Positions 36,606 through 44,590 of a DNA stretch of 64,000 bases are shown one piece after another. A program made the position numbers and the translations under genes. How positions within the stretch are numbered: position 1 is the stretch's first letter; the number at the start of each line of letters is the position of its first letter. The notes under the pieces are model-generated. The model was given only the letters and a program-made list of their open reading frames with translations, ran no database searches and was not told where the DNA came from. Location: contig CAIOHR010000184.1 in assembly GCA_903858115.1 (NCBI GenBank), positions 1-64,000 on the forward strand. Direction: 5' to 3'. The stretch comes from an uncultured Pirellula sp. (GTDB lineage: Bacteria > Planctomycetota > Planctomycetia > Pirellulales > Pirellulaceae).

Positions 36606-38884
36606 TGAAGCACACAAGTGAAGCTGAATCGATGCAGTTGAAAGGTATGTTGATCGGCGTATTGTGCTGTGCTGTCTTGCTAACGAACATCGCACTGTGC
36701 CACGAAGGTCATCAACCTCTACCGACCAATGGCGTTCTCGTCGATACGGTCAAGGGAAATGTATCGCTGTCGAGTCAGGCTCGCGATACGATTGGGGTGG
36801 CAACCTCGGAGGTCGTTGTCGGCGAGGTCGCGTCTACCCTCTTTGCCTATGCTGAAACGGTTGCACCATGGCAAGCCAAAGCGTTTGGGTCTGCACAGAT
36901 ATCGGGTCGCATCACACAGTTGTTTGTGCGCGCAGGTGACACGGTTTCGCAGAATCAAATCGTTGCAACGTTGAATAGCCGCGAGTTGGAGATTCTCCGA
37001 TTGGAATATCTGCAGGCAAAGCAAGACGTCGAACTCAACAAGCAACTGCTCGAGTTAGCTCGCCCGTCCGCGCAAGTGGGGGCAATTCCAATGCAGCGAA
37101 TCCTGGAAGCCGAAAACGCCTTTCAGCAAAGCGAGATCAGCTTGGAGATGATCCGTATTCGAGCTAGCACTTTAGGAATGGGCCCGAGGGAGCTGGAACA
37201 GTTGGAGCAAGGTTCGTTTGCTCACGCGATTCGCTCGCCCATCGCAGGAAAGATCATCCATTCCGATCTCTCGGAAGGAAAATTTGTGGAAGCGTTCGAA
37301 CACCTTTACGATATCGTCAACAACGATCAAGTTTGGGTGCGGCTTCAACTGTTGGAAAAGGATATTCAAAGGGTTGCGATCGGGCAGAATGTTGAGTTGT
37401 CCTTTCCAGAGCGAAACTTAACGATCCAAGGTACGATCGATCGGATCGATCTCGCGCTCGAGCCGAAGACGCAAGTTTGTTGGGCATGGATGACGACTTC
37501 TAACCCTGATATTCTTCCCGGACAAGTGGGCGCTGCACGCATCCAAATTTCTCGTACGAAAGAACGTCTCTGCGTTCCGATAGGTTCCGTTTATAGCGAC
37601 GGTCTGCAGAACTACGTGTTTGTGGAACGAGCTTCCACTAAAAAATCAGCCGAGTACAGAAAGCGAATCGTACAACTTGGCAAACAAACGTTGATTGCGA
37701 ATCCCAAGACGTCTGGCAAGCGATCGCTGCAGTCCAGCAAAACATCGGAAAAGCTCATCGAAGTTTTGCAGGGGGATGTTTATCCAGGCGATAGCGTCGT
37801 CGTTAAGGGTGGGCACCAGCTCTCCAGCCTCTTCTTTTTGGAGGTTCTGAAGCTGAGCGAATCCGACCGTAGTCGATTAGGCATTCGGACGAGTAGAGCA
37901 ACGAATCGTCCCATGGCAAATGCGTTGAAGGTCGCGGGATCGGTAACATTGCCGCCAGAAAATCGCTCGGTGATCACCTCGCAAGTGCCAGGCACAATTC
38001 TTTCCCATTCCTTGAGCCCGGGACGACCGCTACGCAAAGGGGAGTTGCTCATGGAGATCGCAGCTCCCGAGTTTCAGTCGCTACAGCTCGATCTTCTCAA
38101 GACTAGTCTAGACGCTGCGTTGTTTCGTGCTCGTTCGATTCGTCTCGAATCGATCGGCGGCGAATCGGTTTCACGCCGACTACGGATCGAGACGTTAGCC
38201 AAAGCCGAAGAACTGGAGAAACGAGCCGATAGTTTGCGTCGTCAATTGAGTTCTTTGGGACTGGCGGTTGATGAACTCGCAACGATTGTCCAAGACAGAA
38301 AGATCATGCATCTACTACCGATTCGCGCTGCGATCGATGGCAATCTTGTACGTTGGACTGGGACGTTAGGAAAGACCATCGCGGCCAACGAGACGCTAGC
38401 GGAGATTCAGAATACAGAAACCTTCTGGATCGAAGCGATGATACCAGTCCCAGAAATGTATCAACTAACCGAGAGCAAACAGGGAAAGGCACATTTGCTT
38501 TCCGATGCGAGTGTCGCGTTTCCGGTGACTGTCTCACGGCTTGGTCCGACGATAGACGAAGTCACTCGAATGCAGAGAGTTTATCTAGTGCCAAATGAAC
38601 TGCCGCCGGGAGTTCTATTTCGAGACGGTATGCAGTTATCGATTGACTTGAAGGTTCGTGAAGGAGAATCCGCTTTGACCGTCCCTTCGGCTGCAATACT
38701 TCGGGATGGGTTGCATTCTTTTGTATTTGTTCAAAAAGCGAACGGCTACATCGATCGTCGCAGTGTGGTAACGGGCCGCTCGGACGGAGAACTAGTCGAA
38801 GTGACCAGCGGCATCAGCATCGGGGAAGAAGTCATTGTGGCTGGCGGACGCGAACTTCAGACCGCGTTTGCATCATTAAGGTGA
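36605..38884 (+). CDS. tandem-fused RND efflux adaptor (two CusB/CzcB-like modules)
   Basis: A 759-residue protein, about twice the usual adaptor length. The start is GTG 36605 (coupled to the previous stop); ATG 36632 is an alternative, giving a signal ending near IALCHEGH. Module 1 (about 50-410) and module 2 (about 415-759) each contain the lipoyl (ISGRITQLFVRAGDTVSQNQ; TILSHSLSPGRPLRKGELL), alpha-hairpin (RLEYLQAKQDVELNK; QLDLLKTSLDAALF), lipoyl return, beta-barrel and MP-proximal (GDVYPGDSVVVKGGHQL; SGISIGEEVIVAGGREL) parts. The pump gene starts four bases after its stop. Confidence 0.88.
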   Translation: MKHTSEAESMQLKGMLIGVLCCAVLLTNIALCHEGHQPLPTNGVLVDTVKGNVSLSSQARDTIGVATSEVVVGEVASTLFAYAETVAPWQAKAFGSAQISGRITQLFVRAGDTVSQNQIVATLNSRELEILRLEYLQAKQDVELNKQLLELARPSAQVGAIPMQRILEAENAFQQSEISLEMIRIRASTLGMGPRELEQLEQGSFAHAIRSPIAGKIIHSDLSEGKFVEAFEHLYDIVNNDQVWVRLQLLEKDIQRVAIGQNVELSFPERNLTIQGTIDRIDLALEPKTQVCWAWMTTSNPDILPGQVGAARIQISRTKERLCVPIGSVYSDGLQNYVFVERASTKKSAEYRKRIVQLGKQTLIANPKTSGKRSLQSSKTSEKLIEVLQGDVYPGDSVVVKGGHQLSSLFFLEVLKLSESDRSRLGIRTSRATNRPMANALKVAGSVTLPPENRSVITSQVPGTILSHSLSPGRPLRKGELLMEIAAPEFQSLQLDLLKTSLDAALFRARSIRLESIGGESVSRRLRIETLAKAEELEKRADSLRRQLSSLGLAVDELATIVQDRKIMHLLPIRAAIDGNLVRWTGTLGKTIAANETLAEIQNTETFWIEAMIPVPEMYQLTESKQGKAHLLSDASVAFPVTVSRLGPTIDEVTRMQRVYLVPNELPPGVLFRDGMQLSIDLKVREGESALTVPSAAILRDGLHSFVFVQKANGYIDRRSVVTGRSDGELVEVTSGISIGEEVIVAGGRELQTAFASLR

Positions 38885-38888
38885 TATC

Positions 38889-41800
38889 GTGTTAGACGGC
38901 ATCATCCGCTTCTCTCTTCAGAACCGTGCCCTCGTTGCCATCGTTTCGTTGTTGGCCATGGTCGTTGGCGTGACGTTGTTGCAATCGATGCCCGTCGATG
39001 TCTTTCCCGATTTGAATCGCCCCACGGTCACTGTCATGACCGAAGCGCCGGGCCTAGCTCCGGAAGAGGTAGAAGTACTCGTGACGCGGCAGATTGAATT
39101 ACTGCTTAACGGCGCAACGGGTGTGAAGCGAGTGAGGTCATCCTCAGCGATCGGTTTATCGATCGTTTGGGTCGAGTTCAATTGGGGAACGGATATCTTT
39201 GTCGACAGGCAAATCGTTGCTGAAAAACTGCAACTGGCTCAGTCGAAGCTTCCACCGAATACCAATCCAACGCTTGCGCCTATCTCATCAATCATGGGTG
39301 AGATTTTGTTATTAGCATTGCGTCACGATAGTACATCACAGACCGACGTGCCGTCTCAAGCGGAAGCGGAACGCAAATCGATGGAGCTTCGGACACTAGG
39401 CGAGTTCACTGTTCGCAATCGACTGCTGGCGGTCGAAGGTGTCTCGCAAGTATCTGTCATGGGTGGCACGCTTCGCCAATACCAAGTGTTGACATCGCCA
39501 TCGCGACTGGCCGCAAGAAATGTGACCCTCAGCCAATTGACGGATGCTACTGCCAAGGCCAACGTGCTTGCAGGTGGTGGTGTGATGAATCGAGGGGACA
39601 AGGAATCGCTCCTTCGTATCCAAGGTCAATCGCTGTCACTCGATGAAATCGCAGCGACACCCGTTGTATGGCGAGAGATGGTACCGATTCGCATTCGCGA
39701 TGTCGCCGACGTTCAATTCGGTGGGCCCATCAAACGAGGTGATGCTTCTGCGATCGTCAAGATCGAACCAGACGTTGACTTTGCAGTGACTCATACAACC
39801 GAGTACGAACAGAGCAAATCGGAGCGATTGACTTTTGACGATCAACCTCTTGCGACGAACGAGAGCAGCAAACGTCCGTATGCTCAGTTGCGAGGTGGAA
39901 CCGCAGTCATGCTGACGGTGCAAAAGCAACCTGATGCGGATACGATCCAGTTGGACAAACGGATTTCGGCGGTATTGAAAGCGATCCAACGCGAGTTGCC
40001 TCCCGATATCAAATTGGAAGCGGACATCTTTCGGCAAAGCCACTTTATCGAAGCTGCCATCAGCAATGTCAGCGAAGCGGTTCGCGATGGTGCGATATGG
40101 GTAGTGGTCGTGCTCTTTTTGCTGATGGGAAATTTTCGAACCAGCATCAGCTCACTCACTTCCATGCCATTATCGATATTGTTGACCGTTATTGTGTTCT
40201 ACGTTTTGGGAGTCACCATCAACACGATGACTCTCGGCGGGATCGCAGTGGCCATCGGCGATTTGGTGGATGATTCCATTGTCGATATTGAGAATATCTA
40301 TCGACGATTGCGAGAGAATCGACAACTCCCCATCGAGCTACAGAAGCCAGCCGTCGACGTGATCTATTCCGCTTCGAGTGAGATTCGCAACTCGATTGTC
40401 TATGCCACGTTGATTGTAGTTCTGGTCGTTATGCCGCTATTTATGATGTCGGGACTGGAAGGCCGACTCTTCGCGCCTCTGGGTATTGCGTACATCGTCG
40501 CCCTGTTGTGTTCTTTGGTGGTTGCGTTGACATTCACTCCTGTGTTGGCCAGTATTTTGCTCCCGAACGCACGCTTCTTGGCGGAAAAACGAGAGCCGCT
40601 ACTTATGCGATGGCTCAAGGGGATCACAGAACGGATTCTGCGATGGACACTTCATCGTCCACGGTTCGTCTTGGGAGTCGTTGGATTTCTGGTGGCATTG
40701 AGTTGCATGACGTTGCCGTGGATGGGAGGAGAGTTTTTGCCACCTTTCAACGAAGGTACAGCAACGATCAATCTGCGACTTGAACCGGGAACGTCACTCG
40801 CGGAAAGCCAACGACTGGCGGGTCGAGTCGAACGAATCCTAATCGAGATCCCCGAGGTCTTGTCGATCGCTCGTCGAACGGGTCGTGCTGAATTAGATGA
40901 ACATGCCGAAGGTGTGAATAACACAGAATTCGAAGTGCGATTCGCCGAGCACAAGATCGACAATCCAGGAGTCTTCTACACTGTGCTACGCGCAATTCCG
41001 GTGGCGCATCTTTGGAGCTTTCAATATCAGGGAAGACCGCAGTCGGAAGTCTTTGCGGACATACGTGATCGCATTTCGAGTATTCCAGGAGCAGCGGTCA
41101 ATATTGGTCAGCCGATCTCACATCGGCTAGATCACATGATGTCAGGGATCCGCGCCCAAGTGGCCGTTAAAGTTTTTGGACCGGATTTGCGAGAGCTGCG
41201 AACAGCAGCGTATGACATCCAATCGCGAATGCAATCGATCGATGGCGTCGTGGATCTGCAAATTGAACCGCAAATTGAAATCTCACAAATCCAATTGCGA
41301 GTGAAACGCGAGGAAGCCGCACGTTATGGACTGGCCCCTGGAGATGTGGCCGAGTTGTTAGAGACAGCTTTCAAAGGGCGGGTCGTTTCGCAGGTGATCG
41401 AGGATGACAAGTACTTTGGTCTCGTGGTTTGGTATGACGAAGAGTCGCGTCGAGAGCCCGATGTGATTCAAGAGACGATTTTGGAAACACCGTCAGGGTC
41501 CAAAGTTGCGTTGTCCCAGGTAGCTGAGGTTCTCGATACGACCGGCCCCAATGTTCTCAATCGCGAGAATGTACAGCGGCGAGTCGCCATCTTTTGTAAC
41601 GTTCAAGGTCGCGATCTAGCGAACGTCGTCTCGGATATCAAGGAAGCGTTAGCACCGATCGAAGAGACGTTGCGTCTATTGCCGGGCGAGTACTACCTCG
41701 ATTTCAGTGGCCAGTTTGAGGCACAGCAAGAGGCAACGGTTCGACTATGGAGCGTGGCATGCCTAAGTATGGTGGGTGTTTATCTGCTGTTGATCAAAGC

Positions 41801-42350
41801 GCTAGGATCGCAGCGTGCGGCCCTGCAAGTCATCGTGAATGTTCCATTAGCAACGTTTGGGGCCATCGTCGCACTCCTGATAGTCAATCGACCGAGCTTG
41901 GCAGAGCTATCCAATCATGCTTGGTATATATGGCCGACGGTGTGGATACAAACGACCCATTTATCATTAGCGCATTGGGTTGGGTTCATCACGTTGATTG
42001 GAATCGTCAGCCGCAATGGGATCATGATGATCTCCCATTACCAGCACTTGATGCGAGTGGAGGGGATACCCTTCGGGAAAGAGATGATCATTCGAGGGAG
42101 TTTGGAACGGCTCGCACCGGTTATGATGACTGCGATGACCAGTTTTATTGGATTGGTGCCGTTGTTGTTTGGATTCGGTGAACCAGGGAAAGAGATACTT
42201 TATCCGCTTTCGATTGTGCTGTTTGGCGGGATGCTGGCATCGACGATCCTCGATCAGTTGGTAACACCAGCCCTTTTTTACTTGTTCGGATCAAATGGGA
42301 CAAAAGAATCGGTCGGGCAGATAGATCGATTTACCAAGAGTCCGAGTTGA
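38889..42350 (+). CDS. heavy-metal RND efflux pump, CusA/CzcA family
   Basis: A 1153-residue inner-membrane proton-driven pump, GTG start with AAGGTG upstream. The duplicated 6+6 helix plan with two periplasmic porter loops is intact. The TM4 relay reads GDLVDDSIVDIEN (457-469); D461/D462 and E468 align with the CusA pattern rather than the D-D-E triad of CzcA, pointing to monovalent ions such as Cu(I)/Ag(I) (inference). An unusual segment of about 45 residues (290-335) sits in the first porter loop, and about 20 extra residues precede the last helix pair (WYIWPTVWIQTTHLSLAHW). Confidence 0.93.
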   Translation: MLDGIIRFSLQNRALVAIVSLLAMVVGVTLLQSMPVDVFPDLNRPTVTVMTEAPGLAPEEVEVLVTRQIELLLNGATGVKRVRSSSAIGLSIVWVEFNWGTDIFVDRQIVAEKLQLAQSKLPPNTNPTLAPISSIMGEILLLALRHDSTSQTDVPSQAEAERKSMELRTLGEFTVRNRLLAVEGVSQVSVMGGTLRQYQVLTSPSRLAARNVTLSQLTDATAKANVLAGGGVMNRGDKESLLRIQGQSLSLDEIAATPVVWREMVPIRIRDVADVQFGGPIKRGDASAIVKIEPDVDFAVTHTTEYEQSKSERLTFDDQPLATNESSKRPYAQLRGGTAVMLTVQKQPDADTIQLDKRISAVLKAIQRELPPDIKLEADIFRQSHFIEAAISNVSEAVRDGAIWVVVVLFLLMGNFRTSISSLTSMPLSILLTVIVFYVLGVTINTMTLGGIAVAIGDLVDDSIVDIENIYRRLRENRQLPIELQKPAVDVIYSASSEIRNSIVYATLIVVLVVMPLFMMSGLEGRLFAPLGIAYIVALLCSLVVALTFTPVLASILLPNARFLAEKREPLLMRWLKGITERILRWTLHRPRFVLGVVGFLVALSCMTLPWMGGEFLPPFNEGTATINLRLEPGTSLAESQRLAGRVERILIEIPEVLSIARRTGRAELDEHAEGVNNTEFEVRFAEHKIDNPGVFYTVLRAIPVAHLWSFQYQGRPQSEVFADIRDRISSIPGAAVNIGQPISHRLDHMMSGIRAQVAVKVFGPDLRELRTAAYDIQSRMQSIDGVVDLQIEPQIEISQIQLRVKREEAARYGLAPGDVAELLETAFKGRVVSQVIEDDKYFGLVVWYDEESRREPDVIQETILETPSGSKVALSQVAEVLDTTGPNVLNRENVQRRVAIFCNVQGRDLANVVSDIKEALAPIEETLRLLPGEYYLDFSGQFEAQQEATVRLWSVACLSMVGVYLLLIKALGSQRAALQVIVNVPLATFGAIVALLIVNRPSLAELSNHAWYIWPTVWIQTTHLSLAHWVGFITLIGIVSRNGIMMISHYQHLMRVEGIPFGKEMIIRGSLERLAPVMMTAMTSFIGLVPLLFGFGEPGKEILYPLSIVLFGGMLASTILDQLVTPALFYLFGSNGTKESVGQIDRFTKSPS

Positions 42351-42771
42351 ATCGATTCTTGCTGGCAAAAGCGCATGAGGTGGGAATATCAACGATTCTC
42401 GGAAGAATTGGGCATATCCCTGGTGGTTGGGAAGAGCGATTTTTGTGAAACGATGCGAAAGTCGCGAGTGCATTCAGGAAAGAGGTTGACTTTGACTTCC
42501 TGCATGGGATACTCTCACGTGTCGCTTGCACACTTCTTTCAAGTATGTCGTTCGGTTTTTGTAGAGCTGGTTTACTGCGTGGTTGATTCGGCAAGCGTTT
42601 CTACTGAACTATTGAAATTACCGTACGGATGGTGATTTGTTTCGGTAGAACTTTCTCAGGTCCCATCCAAAAATTGCCACGCATCGTAGTTGAATTGCTC
42701 CGTGTTGAAATCCACTGGGCGGTCGCATGTCGTTTCTGGTAGTTGCGGAAGGATTTTTTAGGGTTTTTGTA
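42351..42771. other. 421-bp gap upstream of RNA-binding protein
   Basis: No gene is supported here. It probably contains the promoter and long leader of the RRM gene; leaders of this kind often respond to cold in related organisms (inference). No clear hairpin was identified. Confidence 0.4.
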
Positions 42772-43170
42772 GTGACGAATATTTATGTTGGAAATCTGTC
42801 GTTCAAAGCGACAGAAAGTGACCTTCGCGATGCATTCAGTGCGTTTGGCGAAGTATCGAAGGTCAGCATTATTGTTGATCGAGAAACAAATCGATCGCGT
42901 GGTTTCGCATTCGTTGAAATGCCAAACTCGCAAGAGGCCAAGTCGGCAATCGCCGGTCTCAACCAAACAACGGTTGCAGATCGCGAAATCTCGTGCAACG
43001 AAGCGCGAGAGCGTGAAGATAGGCCATCCGGAGGCGGAAGCCGATACGGTGGTGGCGGTGGTGGTGGACGCAGCGGTGGCGGCGGCGGTGGACGCAGCGG
43101 CGGCGGTGGCGGTTACGAATCGCGTGGCGGTGGCGGTGGCGGCGGCGGCGGACGTGGCGGTCGCTACTAA
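42772..43170 (+). CDS. glycine-rich RRM RNA-binding protein
   Basis: A 132-residue protein with one RNA-recognition motif and a Gly-rich tail. The GTG at 42772 is chosen because it gives the standard start MTNIYVGNLSF. RNP2 is IYVGNL (4-9) and RNP1 is RGFAFVEM (43-50). The tail (about 85-132) has RSGGGGGG, GYESRGGGG and RGGRY blocks. Such proteins bind single-stranded RNA and are often cold-induced in bacteria. A strong terminator follows. Confidence 0.93.
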   Translation: MTNIYVGNLSFKATESDLRDAFSAFGEVSKVSIIVDRETNRSRGFAFVEMPNSQEAKSAIAGLNQTTVADREISCNEAREREDRPSGGGSRYGGGGGGGRSGGGGGGRSGGGGGYESRGGGGGGGGGRGGRY

Positions 43171-43183
43171 GCGACTTTCCTTC

Positions 43184-43252
43184 ATGTACAAGCCTCGGTC
43201 CTTCACGAAGCAACAAAAGCTTCGTGGAAAGCCTCGCAAATCTGCCTACTGA
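43184..43252 (+). CDS. possible 22-residue basic peptide
   Basis: The frame from ATG 43184 to TGA 43252 reads MYKPRSFTKQQKLRGKPRKS then AY, highly basic, just after the RRM stop and before its terminator. A perfect 8-bp hairpin (CACGAAGC 43204-43211, GCTTCGTG 43219-43226) lies inside it. No good ribosome site is seen. It may be coding or only 3' leader structure. Confidence 0.25.
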   Translation: MYKPRSFTKQQKLRGKPRKSAY

Positions 43253-43281
43253 AAGCTCTTTCATTAGCAGACAAGAAAATC

Positions 43282-43312
43282 AAAAGGGCGTGCAATAGCA
43301 CGTCCTTTTTTT
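43282..43312 (+). terminator. Rho-independent terminator of the RRM gene
   Basis: Stem GGGCGTGC (43286-43293) / GCACGTCC (43298-43305) with one G-T pair, loop AATA, an upstream A-run and a T-run of seven after it. A textbook intrinsic terminator. Confidence 0.9.
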
Positions 43313-43323
43313 ATTACCCTACC

Positions 43324-43574
43324 ATGCAACGCGGTGAAGCATTTTTTCCTGCGGTTCGCTTATCCCCATTGGACGGTTTACCTGCAGAGTCGAGCATGTG
43401 GATTTGGTGGGTGGCACGCCGGCAGGACGCATGATCCTCACCCAGTCCAAACAATTGTTTATCGGACACCACATCATCAATGAGCATGGCGACGTTAGCA
43501 CGATTCAACCCATGGATATGCCTGCACGGCTGGCTGTTGACAAATTGTTTCACAATCCAGTACGCTACGAGTAG
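43324..43574 (+). pseudogene. frameshifted relic gene
   Basis: The frame from ATG 43324 reads RGEAFFPAVRLSPLDGLPAES and stops at TGA 43432. The continuation is in another frame: EHVDLVGGTPAGRMILTQSK, QLFIGHHIINEHGD, VSTIQPMDMPARLAVDKLFH, ending RYE and TAG (43572-43574). Together the two frames would give a coherent protein of about 83 residues, with the break near 43385-43400. I do not recognise the family. Either a recent frameshift or a reading error; the gap 43313-43636 holds nothing else. Confidence 0.6.
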
Positions 43575-43636
43575 ATCAATGCTGCGAATGTCTTGTTGTC
43601 CATTCCATCTCTTCGAACAAACTTGAGATCTGTCAA

Positions 43637-44590
43637 ATGCCGAAGACTCGACTACCTCGCCGCACCTGGATTGGGTCTGCGATCGGAACTATCGCAACAT
43701 CGATCGCGACATCAAGGTTGACTTGGGGTGATCGAATTTCAGTTGGTTCAGCGTCAGCGATTCAGCCAAGTCTCGGGTTTAGTTTGTATGGAATGAAGAC
43801 GTTACCGCTCGAGCTGGCGATGAGAACGTGCGCGGAGATAGGCTATTCGCATATCGAGTTCGCGCTGAACGCCGGTTATCCGACCGAACCTGCTGTGTTC
43901 ACTTCGGAATCGCGGGTGAAAGCTGCCACGATGTTGAGGGAGTTGCGACTCAGCCTTCCTTGTTTGATGTTGCACATGAGCCTGACTGCGGACGACAAAG
44001 CGCATGCGAGTGCATTGGACTTGATTCAAAGTGCAAGCGGAATGGGTCGAGATTTAGTGCCTGAGCAACCACCGATTCTAGAGACCGTTCTGGGAGGCAC
44101 CCCGACCAAGTGGGAGGAACAGAAGAAGAGCATGGCCGATAGGCTTCACGATTGGGCTTTGACAGCCGAGAAATCGAAGACGGTGATCGCTATCAAGGCC
44201 CATGTCAGCAGCGCGGTCAATTCACCGGAGCGGCTGTTGTGGTTGCTCAACGAAGTGAAGTCGCCATCCATTCAGATTGCTTACGACTATAGTCACTTCG
44301 AGTTGCAAGGGATCGACATGGAGGAATCCATGAAGCTCCTTTTGCCACACACTCGATTCATCCACGTCAAGGACAGCGTCGGGGAACTGGGCAAATTTCA
44401 GTTCGTCTTGCCAGGTTCAGGTCGGACGGATTACGTAAAGTACTTTGGATTGCTTCGACAACACAGCTACGCGGGCCCGGTCTGTGTCGAAGTCAGCGGT
44501 CAGGTGTTTAATAAACCCGATTACAACCCAATCGCTGCCGCCAAGGAGTGCTACAGGGTGTTGTCGGACGCAAAGAAGAATGCCAGTTAG
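43637..44590 (+). CDS. sugar phosphate isomerase/epimerase-like protein
   Basis: A 317-residue TIM-barrel protein of the xylose-isomerase-like (AP endonuclease 2) family. The N-terminus has a basic leader with an RRTW motif and hydrophobic stretch, so export (possibly Tat) is likely. Typical parts are GYSHIEFALNAG, VIAIKAHVS, IQIAYDYSHFELQG and TRFIHVKDSVGE, which hold the metal-binding His/Asp/Glu residues. The substrate is unknown. It converges with the PhoX-type gene, overlapping by four bases at the stops. Confidence 0.82.
   Translation: MPKTRLPRRTWIGSAIGTIATSIATSRLTWGDRISVGSASAIQPSLGFSLYGMKTLPLELAMRTCAEIGYSHIEFALNAGYPTEPAVFTSESRVKAATMLRELRLSLPCLMLHMSLTADDKAHASALDLIQSASGMGRDLVPEQPPILETVLGGTPTKWEEQKKSMADRLHDWALTAEKSKTVIAIKAHVSSAVNSPERLLWLLNEVKSPSIQIAYDYSHFELQGIDMEESMKLLLPHTRFIHVKDSVGELGKFQFVLPGSGRTDYVKYFGLLRQHSYAGPVCVEVSGQVFNKPDYNPIAAAKECYRVLSDAKKNAS

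Noticed and set aside
43038-43166. Possible repeat or sequencing error in the GGTGGC-rich stretch
   Set aside because: It encodes the normal Gly/Arg-rich tail of an RRM protein in frame up to the stop.
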